Origin: Acanthosepion esculentum
Taxonomy: Eukaryota; Mollusca; Cephalopoda; Sepiida; Sepiidae
Assembly (NCBI GenBank): GCA_964036315.1
Contig: OZ038479.1
Location: forward strand, 61,685,393-61,749,392
Direction of reading: 5' to 3'
Length of the DNA stretch: 64,000 nt
Under the pieces are notes generated by a model. It made no database searches. It was not told where the DNA came from and saw only the letters and a program-made list of their open reading frames with translations. Positions 50,605 through 63,140 of the stretch are shown one piece after another. The position numbers and the translations under genes were made by a program. Each line of letters starts with the position of its first letter. Positions within the stretch are counted from its first letter, which is position 1.

Positions 50605-50695
<91 letters not shown>
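50605..50695. repeat. Compound (CA)n(TA)n microsatellite
   Basis: CA units to 50650, then TA units to about 50694. Confidence 0.98.
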
Positions 50696-50698
<3 letters not shown>

Positions 50699-50889
50699 TG
50701 TGTGTGTGTAAACAGTATCTAAAAATAACGGAAGCACTTATTTAAAAAGAAAACAGAAAAAACGACCGATAATATGAAAGTAAGAACAGGATCACAATGT
50801 AATGAGTGTATTTCAGAATTATGAATATGTTTGTCTTTCACGAATTTATCCACTGCTTACAATAGACTTACATAAATAAAAGCCTTGAA

Positions 50890-50975
50890 AATGACTCTAA
50901 ATTGTAAATTTTCAGTCATTTTTGACGAAACATTTATTAGAGAGAGGTTCGTGCCTAAACATACAACTATATATT
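50890..50975 (+). pseudogene. Penelope-like ORF-start fragment (decayed)
   Basis: The frame reads CKFSVIFDETFIRERFVPKH, related to LSVVFNEMCLKEGLLPKYT at 15833-16024. It is followed by a short TATATATT instead of a long array and then by an inverted copy of the sequence around motif H. Confidence 0.45.
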
Positions 50976-51077
50976 TTATGGAAAAATATGACAAAGTGTA
51001 AAACATTTTCACGTTAACACATTTTTTTTTTAGGACTAAAGTGAATTTTACGCTAATGCGACCCACATCACTTTAGT

Positions 51078-51108
51078 CGTATGAAATCCAAAAAGGACGA
51101 AACGTGCC
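51078..51108 (+). ncRNA. Hammerhead-ribozyme-like motif H (decayed)
   Basis: CGTATGA, a short TCC/GGA stem II with an A-loop, GAA, ACGTGC. The core has diverged. The downstream tail (CCACTTTGTCATAGTTTTCC) matches the tails of F and I, and its inverted copy lies at about 50985-51005. Confidence 0.3.
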
Positions 51109-51164
51109 ACTCGAAAACTTTTTCCACTTTGTCATAGTTTTCCCTAAAATTGATCTTGATATAC

Positions 51165-51402
51165 AAAATTTAATATTTCGTAACTTTATTTTGGTATTGA
51201 CCGGTTAATAGACGAAAGACAACGACAAAAAACGTCATCAAATGTTTCTGTTGCTATATCCCGAGATCTTCGTTGTTACACAATATGTGGACTTGTATGC
51301 AAATGACTAGTTGGACTGAAGTTTGACGTACGACACAAACATAAAAAGTGAATGAGGTTGTCAGATCCTCATACGTCGAAATCCATGGGAGAGTCTATCA
51401 CA
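51165..51402. other. No gene recognised
   Basis: None seen. Confidence 0.3.
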
Positions 51403-52278
<876 letters not shown>

Positions 52279-52445
52279 GCAGAGTTGTGTCATTTAATTT
52301 ATCCATGAGAAGAGAATTTCACTCATTGACATTCATCGGCGCTTGATAAACGTTTCGGAGATGAAAGTGTGGATATGAGCACAGTTAGGTGATGGGTAAT
52401 GTGTTTTAACAGTGGAGACACTAGGGTTGCCAAGTCTGTCAAGTT
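52279..52445 (+). pseudogene. Mariner transposase N-terminal (helix-turn-helix) fragment
   Basis: One frame reads FIHEKRISLIDIHRRLINV. After a frameshift FGDESVDMSTVR, a stop, then WVMCFNSGDTRVAKS follow. The pattern IHRRL..V.(G)DE.VD.STVR.W...F..GD is the DNA-binding region of mariner-family transposases, which recognises the terminal repeats. No catalytic part follows at the expected distance, so the copy is truncated. Confidence 0.75.
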
Positions 52446-53095
52446 ATAATAAAGGACATAAGGAAAAATATCTAAATATTTTTTATTTAATTCTAGTAGA
52501 TATAAATAATAATTGAAAAATATTACCTCTCTAAGGACAAAAACAGAAAGAGGTAAATGGATAGTTGGAATCCTTTGGTGACTGCGATGAGGGAGTCAGG
52601 TCAGTTGCTACAGATTTAATATATATAATAATAGATATAAGCGCTGTTGGAAATACATAGCCAATGATAGTGACTATTTGGAAAATAGTGTTTTGTAGCT
52701 GAATCAGTGTTACTGTTCACTTTTTTCTGTAGTACTTTCCATGGAAATGAACAGGAGTGAAATATTCCAAAATACTCACTAACTAAAATATAGTTAATTC
52801 GCTCATGTATATTTTCTTTACTGTAACAGTTATCTGTAGAAGTGTCCCCAGTAAACATTTTATGAAAAGAAATAAAACTTTTTGATGGCAATCAACCACT
52901 AATCCGGCGGGGGTATCATTTGACTATCCAATTCATTCACATAAATAGAGGATAAAAAACCCACTCATTCGTAATATTGAGATCTAAGCAGGATACGTAC
53001 TGTTCAGATAAATAGGATAGTAAGCGAAATTGCTGCTTTTTAATAGGAATTATAATTCTTCCCTAAAAGCGAAACGGGAACTTATTATTCAATAA
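52446..53095. other. No gene recognised
   Basis: A+T-rich DNA. A minus-strand frame at 52616-52891 matches nothing known. Confidence 0.35.
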
Positions 53096-53720
53096 GTGTT
53101 CCGTCGGTTGGAAACTCATCATATGCTTCAACTTCTTTTTCGACACAACATAAAAATACATTTTTGTAGCTTTTTTCAGTTCAAGCAGTTGTCACGAGAT
53201 ATAGATGCAAACATGCTTCAAGCCAGACATCCATTGAGGTCACAATGTTATACACGTTTACAGTGGTATGGTAAGAATTCGAATGGTTCTCTGTTTGTAT
53301 GCAAGTAATGGTTGTTTGCATGTGCGACATACACCCAGCGACACCTAGAATGTATTTGCCTATAACAGACATACACGCTCAATCTTGGCGTAGCTTGCCA
53401 TAAGTTACAAATCTTGCTCATCAATACCATCTATATACAGAGCCCTTTTCTTTTGCCATTTCTGCAACAGAAAACTGATGTTTTATTCTAGCAGGATAAT
53501 ACACGCTCACATGATGCCTTGCTACTCGACATGCAAAATGTTCTACAACTTTTTTAGCCGACACGATCGCCAGATTTGCCCCCTATTGAACACATATGGA
53601 ACTTGATGAGACGGCGCCTGGCTCGTTCAGTCATTCAACTTACAAGACTTGTTGCATTGAGTTGACAAGGGGCAAGTGACGTGGAATAATTTATCGCAGG
53701 AAGATATCTATACGATCGTG
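53096..53720 (+). pseudogene. Decayed Tc1-family DD34E transposase
   Basis: A first piece (DANMLQARHPLRSQCYTRLQ, near 53190-53265) matches the linker before the catalytic domain of Tc1 transposases. Later pieces read PFLQQKTDVLF, then QDNTRSHDALLLDMQNVLQL with the second Asp, an in-frame TAG, then PTRSPDLPPIEHIWNLMRRR with the Glu of DD34E (53570-53625). After another stop GASDVE continues the C-terminus. The arrangement is a full-length catalytic core broken by stops and frameshifts. It belongs to a different Tc1 lineage from the element at 217-1168 (PPIEHIW instead of NPIETLW). No terminal repeats were identified. Confidence 0.85.
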
Positions 53721-53888
53721 GACATCTAAGGCTAAACTGTTTATTATCTACACACAAGGAGAACGCATAATGAATTTATATGGAGTTTGATTATACCCTT
53801 TCTTTTGAAACTGGTCTACATATCGATTTGGTAAGTTATCATTTACTCTACAATTAGTGAGTAATTGAAACGCTTATTCAGTGTGGTG

Positions 53889-53998
<110 letters not shown>

Positions 53999-54090
53999 TG
54001 CAATTTTTATATATATTATTTATATATTATATACGCGGTACTTACTGAAAAGCGCTCAATATCAGTGATAAAGCTAACATATTTAGTTGG

Positions 54091-54093
<3 letters not shown>

Positions 54094-54135
<42 letters not shown>
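54094..54135. repeat. (TA)n microsatellite
   Basis: About 20 TA units. Confidence 0.97.
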
Positions 54136-54139
<4 letters not shown>

Positions 54140-54255
54140 TATTATTTAGTAGGTATGCATGTCTGAGTAGAAATCAAAGTCTTGCTCTCTAGGCTGGTTG
54201 ACATTTTACTGTTAAAAAATCAAATTACAGGGATGCCTACTCAATCATGTTTTAC

Positions 54256-54290
54256 ACACACGCACACACACACATATGTGTGTGTGTGTT
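54256..54290. repeat. (CA)n followed by (TG)n, self-complementary
   Basis: CACACACACACAT then ATGTGTGTGTGTG forms a hairpin. Confidence 0.9.
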
Positions 54291-54427
54291 GTTAATTTAT
54301 TAATTAAAGAATATCAAATACTTAAAATCCCATAAGTAATAATTATTATTTGATGAGCGCTCTAAAACAGCAGCTCTCGAACTTACAAAATCACAAGTTG
54401 GTAGGACACCAACATAACAAATTTAGT

Positions 54428-54457
54428 CCGATGATGTCCCGAAGTACGAAACGCGTC
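54428..54457 (+). ncRNA. Hammerhead-ribozyme-like motif I
   Basis: CCGATGA (one change from CTGATGA), T, stem II GTCC-CGAA-GTAC with one mismatch, GAA, self-complementary ACGCGT (54451-54456), C. Stem I GT/AC. Twenty-six bp later the (TA)n array begins. Confidence 0.45.
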
Positions 54458-54480
54458 ACAAGTTAACTTTTTCCTCTTTG

Positions 54481-54482
<2 letters not shown>

Positions 54483-54526
<44 letters not shown>
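54483..54526. repeat. (TA)n microsatellite after motif I
   Basis: About 22 TA units. Confidence 0.98.
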
Positions 54527-54529
<3 letters not shown>

Positions 54530-55159
54530 TGAACAAATACGCTTTACCTCCTGATTTAGCTTAATTTTAATCTAAATGGCATGATTCCTGTTAAGTGTGT
54601 ATAACATGACTGAGTAACAAGGTGAAATATTTATAAATTGTAATATTTTAGATTTTATTTCAAAACGTAACTTGGAAAATAGAAAAATTAAAATTTGTTC
54701 AGTAAATAAAAAAAGGTGAAATGTAAATTTTATTTCTCTCTTAAAACATTAAATGTTTGCATGTATATAAAAATCTGCGGATAATCACATGTTTACAAAA
54801 TACATTTCTAACTGTATGTAAGATTATAATCATCTCACAAAATTTTCCCCTTTCTTTTGTGGGACGATTAAAAAATATCCTGCGTTCATTTATCTAAGAA
54901 TTATATAAATTTTAAATTTATCCTTCCTGCTTAAAAATTGATTTCATGCTGGCATTTCACCTTAAACAAGATCAGTTTATGTATCAACATAATGCTTTTA
55001 TTAGAAAACTACATGATAATAATTAAAATTATTTATTAATTTTCTTTTTTCAAATTTTCAAAATGCGATTTTTATCAGTTTTGCCTCGAGCAAAAATGTT
55101 AACACTTTTAAAAACTTCGATCAAATGATTAGATTAAATAATGTAAACTATCATTCTTT
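54527..55159. other. A+T-rich DNA without a recognised feature
   Basis: None seen. Confidence 0.4.
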
Positions 55160-55500
55160 TCGATTTACATTCGGACTATTGTCCTCATCTTTCTTGTTGT
55201 TATCACAACGTTTCGGTCGTTGTGCCCCTAAACCCAGCCTTCATCAGGTGTACATTGATCTGGGTAACCTACAGGGAATTTTAAACTGAACCCTTTATTT
55301 AATCCATGAATTTTAGTCTGTTCCCATCCCATTGCTCATGTCTATGGAATCTAGTTCTTAGTTTTAGTATTGATTAGTCAGCCTGTTTTCACTGATTCCA
55401 AGCACACACTACCCGGACTAGGGATTGAACTCACAATTACTATGTCACCAAATTCACGAACTGACTCTTTAATCCAATAGCCTAGTGGCTTTAAAGAAAA
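55160..55500 (-). mobile_element. tRNA-promoter plus hammerhead retroelement, copy 1
   Basis: Read on the minus strand: A box TAGGCTATTGG (55484-55474), B box GAGTTCAATCCC (55432-55421), a body with ATAAAGGGTTCAGTTT, a hammerhead-like motif (55250-55204), then a tail GATGAGGACAATAGTCCGAA. The same order, with matching body and tail words, occurs on the plus strand at 57806-58140. A SINE-like pol III unit carrying a hammerhead is the simplest reading. Confidence 0.6.
55204..55250 (-). ncRNA. Hammerhead-ribozyme-like motif J
   Basis: Stem I CAC/GTG, core CTGATGA (intact), a poorly paired stem II, GAA, self-complementary ACGT, T. Core and closing parts equal those of motif K. Confidence 0.45.
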
Positions 55501-56416
55501 TTCGTTGAAACATTTAACGATTTTCAGAGTATTTCTGGCATATTTTGCTATTTGGTGGTTCTCCAAACTTAAAAGACACTGTAACCAATTTCCTAAAACC
55601 CGATCTTTTGCTGAACCATTCTGAAATAACAGATAATTTCTGTAAAATATTTTAATCTATGTTCAAGGTGCCACTTAAGTTTTTTATACCACAAGGGACA
55701 GTTTCTTATTACACGGCGTGGGAAGAGGGTGGAAATGTTTTATGTTTGATTTCAGATGTTATTTTGCTCTATGCGTCCCAAAGATTTAGCAAGGAACATT
55801 TGGAATAGAAATGAATTAGTAAATAGAAGAACTGTTTGGTGTTTGGTAATCACTTTCGATTTTTCTGAGTTATTTTAATATTATTGACATTTTTATTTAA
55901 TGATATGTTTTTATTCGATTTTGATGCACTTTCAAAATGTCAAAGACGGGGTGCAAATGGATAATTTCACTAATTCTACATCATAATAGTGACAATGAAA
56001 TATATTATACTAACAGATCAACTTTCTAATTATCGCTCTACGACAAGCGCCAAATATTGTAACTGCTTGAATCATTATCGCTTGATGTTATAATAGAGTA
56101 GAAGATTTATTACGACTGAATTTTTAATCACCCTGTACGATTGTGAATTACATTATAAAAACAAAAATACAATCATATAATAGGTTGTTACACAACATTT
56201 TTGCTAAGATTATGCGACTGTATTTTCACAAGGCTAGAAAATATATCAATAAACTTAAGATACTTGTTGATAATAAAATACATTTGAATCGAAAGCAATG
56301 GAGGCTAAAACAACAAATGTTTGACAAATACATAGTAATAATTTGATTAAAATATTCGCAAAGCACTGGATTTGTTCTTTTATCCAGACAAGATTGAGCA
56401 TGTATACATGTGTGCC

Positions 56417-56417
56417 C

Positions 56418-56479
<62 letters not shown>
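56417..56479. repeat. (CA)n microsatellite
   Basis: About 31 CA units, followed by a shorter TG run (56480-56488). Confidence 0.98.
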
Positions 56480-56480
<1 letters not shown>

Positions 56481-56646
56481 GTGTGTGTGCATGCGTGCGT
56501 GCGTGTGTGTGCTGTGAAACGTGGACACTTTATCGCAGATGTGTCAAATAGCACGATAAATTTCACAATCGAATTCTGCGATCAGTAATACAAATCCGCC
56601 GGCAGAGTTGCGTAACACACTCGTTTACTTCGGACTTCCAGAGATA

Positions 56647-56648
<2 letters not shown>

Positions 56649-56704
<56 letters not shown>
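56649..56704. repeat. Compound (GT)n(GA)n microsatellite
   Basis: 16 GT units, then 12 GA units. Confidence 0.98.
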
Positions 56705-57627
56705 CGAATTGAGATATAAATTATTATATCTAAACGACAATATTCATAAATGAAATGGAAACATAGAAAAATAGATTTTGTCATTTCATCACATGTGTGC
56801 ATGGGTAGGGGCATGGTTGTGTCCAGAAATGATCTAACCAACTTGAATATAACGAAAACGGGTTTCATAGCATTGGTGTAACTTAATAACCAATCAAAGG
56901 TGACCTGACTGCGCCTACCATAACAGAGACTCTCCTGTGGGTTTATTAAATTACCAGTAAGACGCCTTCGAGTGAGTTTTTTATGTATATAATGTTCGCA
57001 TTGACTTTGAATGTGCATTAAGTTTTGCTTGAAATTTGGACATCCATCTGCAGAAATAATTTGAATGACTAAAATGATTTGGGAGATGATTCAAGGAGCG
57101 CTATCTTAGCAAAAATCTAATCACCGACACTTAAAAACTTCGCTGATAGCCTGTTGAAAACAATTCACATTCTGGAAGGCTTTTAAGAAACAGATGCTCC
57201 GAAAATATTGCCAACATGCAAACAGCAATCAAGCGAAATCTGAGAATGACAGAGTGAGAATTAAAAGGCGACCTGGAGATTCTTCAAACTGAATTTTGAA
57301 TTCATTTTGAATATTTCGACATAGATTCTTCACGTTCTGTGCGGGGGTTCTGGCAAGATCTCTTCATCCAAGACAGTCAGTGCTCCCTACTGATTCAGAT
57401 CCTTGGGATTTCTAGCTTTTCTCAACGTAAAACACGCCTTTGAATGGGATATTTAAGAACATGGGTGAGATTAAGGGAAACGTAAAGAAATGACCGATAA
57501 TAATCCTTAAAGCGAACTTTGAAAAGTGGAAGGGACGCTGTAATAAGTGTCTGAGGTTACAAAAAGGGAAATAAGGCACCATTGCATCTCGATAGGCTAG
57601 TTTTGTTAATATTAGATAGCTGTTTTA

Positions 57628-58140
57628 CATTATTCGAACTATTGTCCTCATCTTTGTTGCCATATTTATCACAACGTTTAGGCCGTTGTACGCTCCGGCC
57701 TTCTTAAGGTGGTTGGAATGTCGAACTGAACCCTTTATTTCAATCGCTGGGGTAGACTGTTCTAGTTCCATGTCTAATGGATGTCAGTTATCAGTTATCT
57801 CCTTAAGGACACATGGCACAGTGGATAAAGGCGTTGGTTAGATCTAGTGACAGTGTGAGTTCAATACCTGGTTAAGGCAGTGGAGAACTTGGAGAGGTGA
57901 ATTAACAAGAGATAACTGATGACTGACATCCATTAAACATGGCGCGTGGAACTAGAACAGTCTACGCTATCGAGCGAAATAAAGCGTTCAGTTCGACATT
58001 CCAACCACCTGATGAAGGCCGGAGCGTATATCGGCTGAAACGTTGTGATAAATATGGCAACAAAGATGAGGACAATAGTCTGAATAATGTAAATAGTGTA
58101 CATAATGCCTCATCTCAGAAATATAGACAGATACATTAAA
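57628..58140 (+). mobile_element. tRNA-promoter plus hammerhead retroelement, copy 2, with inverted partner arm
   Basis: The left arm 57628-57801 is an inverted copy of 57907-58088 (about 175 bp, close to 88% identity by eye). Between them lies a tRNA-like promoter: A box TGGCACAGTGG (57814-57824) and B box GAGTTCAATACC (57857-57868), 32 bp apart. Plus-strand order is promoter, body (GAACTAGAACAGTCTACGC), hammerhead K, and tail GATGAGGACAATAGTCTGAA. The tail resembles the upstream part of the PLE fragment at 39669-39834. The short frame at 57939-58139 crosses the hammerhead; whether it is coding is unclear. Confidence 0.65.
58006..58047 (+). ncRNA. Hammerhead-ribozyme-like motif K, intact core
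   Basis: Stem I CAC (58006-58008) with GTG (58045-58047); core CTGATGA (58009-58015); stem II AG(G)CCG/CGGCT with one bulged G; GAA (58037-58039); self-complementary ACGT (58040-58043); T at 58044 as a permitted cleavage-site base. The inverted partner at about 57672-57715 is degraded (CTTAAGA core, TAAA instead of GAAA). Confidence 0.55.
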
Positions 58141-58169
58141 TAGCTGGTTCATTTTCGGGTAGACTAACA

Positions 58170-58203
58170 CGTGTGTGTGTGTGTGTGTGCGCGTGCGCGC
58201 GCG
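58170..58203. repeat. (GT)n/(GC)n microsatellite
   Basis: TG units passing into CGCGCG. Confidence 0.95.
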
Positions 58204-59474
58204 ACCGCAAAACACAAAATGAATAAAAAATTGATTCATTCTGTTGAACATTTGTATACATGATAGACATATACCCACATTTATAAATTAATGACGTACA
58301 ATAATTAAATCTATAAATGTGAATATACAATGTTTATATATAACAAATATACACTATCAACATCAAACGATATACAGATCATTTACCCACACAGTTTATT
58401 TATAATATTTTTCTTTTTTATTTCTTTCGTTTCTGCGTTTGTACATTACGATTACAGTGTATCTCATTGTCAGTGTATAATCTGCCCAGTTTACTTAAAT
58501 ATTAGGAAAATTATTTTAGATTTCAGTAAAGATAAGCCAGTTAGTTCTTGTAGTAAGTAAATGCTAGTTTGGATTCTAATCAAACCGTTTCTTTGGAACT
58601 TATATATAGTACAATATAGAGCCTGCTATAATCACAGAACTTTTATTTCTAGTTTAAAAACTAATTTAAGCAAATCGAAATTGGTAAAGATGAACTGCCT
58701 AAATAATTTGGGGGGATTGTTTTCTATTTTAGTATTAAAAGTAACTTATTTATATTTAATTATTTTCTTTTGTATAATAATTACACATTCTAATTATAGA
58801 ATATCAAGCAGCTGAAAATCATTTTAAAATAAAACGTTAAATGTTGTTTGCTTTGTGTTTCTGGTAATAAGTATATATATATATCAATATATATATATAT
58901 ATATATATATATTATTTATTTATTATAATTTTATCATATAGACAAAACCATTTGACTCACAACAAAGATGCAACTAGGTTTCAGTGCATTATCACTCTAC
59001 TACCTGTATCGAGCTCTTTTTTGAATTAACGCTGCGAACGTTAGAATTTATATATTACTTTCGTTCTCATCGCATCGGATATATATATATATAATCATTT
59101 TAAATTATGTTTAATTAACCATTTTGGTTCAAGGATAAGCGTCTGACTGCTAGATACAGAGTTGTATAGACTGATTTGTGTTATCGTAGTTGTCATCATC
59201 ACAATATTTCGGCAGTTTTATATCACTTCTGGTTTAATTCAATCCACGATGATAGCTGCTTATTATTTGACTATCCATAGAAGATACTGTCTCCAATATG
59301 TCAATTATATCTATGATAAAGTGTCGAAAAATTCTCGGTTGGGCCACTTCCAAATATCTGGCGAAATATCAGATTTTTAAAAAAGCTCATCCTGGCAAGG
59401 ACGAATATTTTTCAGCAATCGTAGTTAACTTATTTTTGTCTTTTCCAGTGAACTGGATTACATGAATTTCTCGC
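58204..59474. other. No gene recognised; short TA arrays at 58868-58912 and 59078-59093
   Basis: Frames at 58330-58560 and 58561-58815 are hydrophobic and A+T-driven. No family recognised. Confidence 0.35.
58868..58912. repeat. (TA)n microsatellite
   Basis: Interrupted TA units. Confidence 0.93.
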
Positions 59475-59560
59475 TAACAAGTATTGAACTCAAAGCAGAC
59501 AAGTAACTGATTCTGCTAAACCAATATTTTACCCACTCAGCTCGGTTCACGGTTCGAGTC
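59475..59560 (-). mobile_element. tRNA-derived SINE head
   Basis: On the minus strand GAGCTGAGTGGGTAAAATAT holds the A box (59543-59524) and GAGTTCAATACT the B box (59491-59480). The B box wording matches the tRNA-hammerhead units. Confidence 0.6.
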
Positions 59561-59624
59561 TTAAACGTAATACCTTTTATTAAACTAGTGTATATGTCTG
59601 TAATTAAGTCATGGAACGCTTAAT

Positions 59625-60853
59625 ATATTATATATATATATATATACATATATAAATATATAATATGTATATATATATAAATAATATGTATATATGTATA
59701 TATATATATATAATATGTATATATATATATGTATATATATATATATTATGTATATATATATATAATATGTATATATATATAATATGCATATATATAATAT
59801 GCATATATATATATATAATATGTATATATATATAATATGTATATATATATATAATATGTATATATAATATGTATATATATATATAATATGTATATATAAT
59901 ATGTATATATATAATATGTATATATAATATGTATATATATATAATATGTATATATAATATGTATATATATATAATATGTATATATAATATGTATATATAT
60001 ATAATATGTATATATATATAATATGTATATATAATATGTATATATATATAATATGTATATATATATAATATGTATATATAATATGTATATATATATATAC
60101 TATATATATATATATATATACTATATATATATATATATACTATGTATATATATATATATACTATGTATATATATATATATACTATGTATATATATATATA
60201 TATACTATGTATATATATATAATATGTATGTATATATATATATAATATGTATATATATATACTATGTATATATATATAATATGTATATATATATACTATG
60301 TATATATATATATAATATGTATATATATATACTATGTATATATATATATAATATGTATATATATATACTATGTATATATATATATAATATGTATATATAT
60401 ATACTATGTATATATATATACTATGTATATATATATAATATGTATATATATATACTATGTATATATATATACTATGTATATATATATAATATGTATATAT
60501 ATATACTATGTATATATATATAATATGTATATATATATACTATGTATATATATATAATATGTATATATATATACTATGTATATATATATACTATGTATAT
60601 ATATATAATATGTATATATATATACTATGTATATATATATATAATATGTATATATATATATAATATGTATATATATATATACTATGTATATATATATAAT
60701 ATGTATATATATATACTATGTATATATATATATAATATGTATATATATATACTATGTATATATATATATATAATATGTATATATATATACTATGTATATA
60801 TATATATAATATGTATATATATAATATGTATATATATAATATGTATATATATA

Positions 60854-60890
<37 letters not shown>
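59625..60890. repeat. TA-based minisatellite, 1.27 kb
   Basis: Tandem units made of TATATA runs punctuated by AATATG (mostly 59625-60090) and by alternating AATATG and ACTATG (60110-60890), with a period near 14-24 bp and higher-order alternation of the two punctuation words. All large Tyr/Ile/Met/Cys frames over it are artefacts. Confidence 0.97.
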
Positions 60891-60892
<2 letters not shown>

Positions 60893-61052
60893 AGAATTGG
60901 ACATAGTCCGACAATTTATTTAAAGACATTTATATATATTATGTTTAACGTTCTTTTTATAGATACAAGTATTTAAGCAAATGCTCTGTTTTATAATAAA
61001 CAGTATTAAATAACATTTACCGGCCTGAATGTCCGAGAAATTTTCATAGAAA

Positions 61053-61105
61053 ATTTTCGCTCTCCGACAGGAATCGAACCTGTATCCTATACGGAGAGCG
61101 AAAAT
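61053..61105 (-). other. tRNA minihelix-like hairpin
   Basis: A perfect 14-bp stem (ATTTTCGCTCTCCG/CGGAGAGCGAAAAT) directly abuts a canonical T arm: ACAGG-TTCGATT-CCTGT with a 7-nt loop. The D and anticodon arms are replaced by TATAGGAT. The B box (GGTTCGATTCC) is intact and there is no A box. It may be a SINE remnant. Confidence 0.7.
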
Positions 61106-61122
61106 ATATATATATATATATA

Positions 61123-61173
<51 letters not shown>
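61102..61173. repeat. (TA)n microsatellite
   Basis: About 35 TA units with one AATATAA break, starting at the hairpin edge. Confidence 0.97.
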
Positions 61174-61175
<2 letters not shown>

Positions 61176-62460
61176 CGCTTCCATATGATGTTAATTTCTA
61201 CGTTAGTCCTATTGAGAAGTTTATTAGAGCCTCTCATGTGTGCTGAGGCTTTTAATCGCTTTATTCTCCAGTATTGTTCACTGTTATTCTGATTTCATTC
61301 CACAGACATTAGTGACCTCTTTTCGCTTTGCATATGATCCACGAAACCTGATTTCATTGCTTTCCCGCATATTACGCTTTCTGGTGCATCTACAGAGGTT
61401 CGTTGCTTGTCTCTCCTTTGCATCTCCAGCCACAACGGCATGGTATGGAATATACACATTTCTTTGTCATATTATTTTCTGAGTGGGAGGGGGGCTTGGT
61501 ACGAGAGAGATGTTTCCATAGGGTGGAATTGTTTTTGAAAACTACTCTGATTTTGTATAGACCATAAATTTTTTTGATCTCTGACAACATGTTTTTGATG
61601 TCAGTTACGTTTCCGACTATTGTTTTCAGCCTTTATATCTGTGGGTACAGCAGTAGATATGTTGCGACGATAACAAGCCAGATTAGTGCATTAGTTTAGT
61701 CTCAGATATGTCTATAATAGTGATAATTTCTCATCTCAATATTTCGGACAAAAGTGATTGAATATAATTCTACTGAACTTAGTTTCTATATAAATCAGAA
61801 TATCAAAAGTAAGCTGAAGTATGATCACAAGTTCTTTTATGTATTTCATTAAATGATTGCAATTTATTAAATAATGTTTTCTTTCTTTTCATGCTGAACT
61901 GAAAAACATTTCAACAATAAATTGAATAGCATGAAGCGTAATTATGTTTCAAACCCCGAAGGAAGTTTCATCTCCAGTGTCTTCTATTTTTCATATGTAT
62001 CATTTCTTTCAAATTAAATTTCATTGTTATTTCAATTCTTTATTTTCTGAGCTTATTTTAACAAAAGGTCACATTAGCGAGGAACCTAGTGAGAATAGAA
62101 TTCTTTACATGAACGAATTTATGAAATAAGTTCATTGCAATCCCTTGACTCGAATATATTAAATATCCCGTCAATAATCACTTTAAGAATTTTGTTCTAA
62201 CAATTACACAAATACATAAATGTCATATTTGGTAATTACTGCATTATTTAGATGGATTTTCTCCTGTTTTATAATTATGCATACATCTGAACGAATGCAT
62301 TTCCAGATAGAAATTTAAGTGTTTCCCCATTCAATTAATTTATTATGCATTGGACTGGTTGTCTTTCATTTTTCATATTTCCGTGAGAATATTCATAAGT
62401 TGCGAAAAACTATTAAATTTTTTTTTATTGCATATATACATTCCCATAACTGCTGCACGA

Positions 62461-62464
<4 letters not shown>
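61174..62464. other. No gene recognised
   Basis: Frames at 61240-61482 and 61944-62129 match no family. Confidence 0.4.

Positions 62465-62507
<43 letters not shown>
62465..62507. repeat. (TA)n microsatellite
   Basis: About 21 TA units. Confidence 0.98.
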
Positions 62508-62509
<2 letters not shown>

Positions 62510-62574
62510 AGTTTAGGATTGGTATATACGGAGTGAGATCCAATAACCAACAATTAATATTCTTTAAAGAGTGC

Positions 62575-62597
62575 TCAATACAGAGTAGAGCAGATAT
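62575..62597. repeat. Shared motif near (TA)n, copy 3
   Basis: GCTCAATACAGAGTAGAGC; compare 16140-16185 and 42748-42770. Confidence 0.6.
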
Positions 62598-62693
62598 ATC
62601 GTCACTTGAAAAGACACTAGAAGTGTTGAAACAAAATGGCTACTTTTGTCGTGATTTTATAACATATTTATGTTGTAATATTCAAATAAATAA

Positions 62694-62715
62694 TTATATA
62701 TATATATATATATAC
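62694..62715. repeat. (TA)n microsatellite, short
   Basis: About 10 TA units. Confidence 0.93.
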
Positions 62716-62749
62716 ATAATAGCTAGCAACTCGTATTCTATGATACCCG

Positions 62750-63140
62750 TCTACTAGGGCGTCTAACCAATCCCTATTGCAGACTCTTGCTCATGCACAT
62801 TTGTGTTCCTTCAACACCCACCGAGCCAACCTGTGGTTTATACTGCAACTATGCTGAGCAGACCTTAGTTACAGTTACTGGGAGAAGGCGTGTTATCTAG
62901 AATGATCAACAATCTGAAAACACCACGACCTCGGTCACAATGACTTGTAATTTCGCGCTAGGACAGCTATCGACGGCTCCAAGTGTTCCGTCTACCCAAT
63001 TTCACTTACAAGGCCTGGGTCAACCCGTGGTATGGTTTTCAGGCACTTTCTAAAGGTGCCGCACGCTGGTATCGTCCCCTCTCCAGACTGATAACATCAG
63101 GAAGCCGCTTCCTGACAAATCGGCCGTGGTGAGATTCGAA
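62750..63140. other. G+C-richer segment, probably an unassigned repeat
   Basis: It contrasts with its A+T-rich flanks and carries words such as GGCCTGGGTCAACCCGTGG and GATTCGAATGGGG, but no frame. It probably derives from a mobile element. The family is not recognised. Confidence 0.35.

Larger units (their letters stand above)
55501..57627. other. No gene recognised; two microsatellites inside
   Basis: Frames at 56143-56346 and 56563-57018 match no family. The section 56800-57600 is less A+T-rich but lacks recognisable elements. Confidence 0.35.

Noticed and set aside
60053..60976. Long Tyr/Ile/Met/Cys open frames over the satellite
   Set aside because: The frames are produced by TA-rich tandem repeats, appear in several phases and have no non-repetitive peptide.
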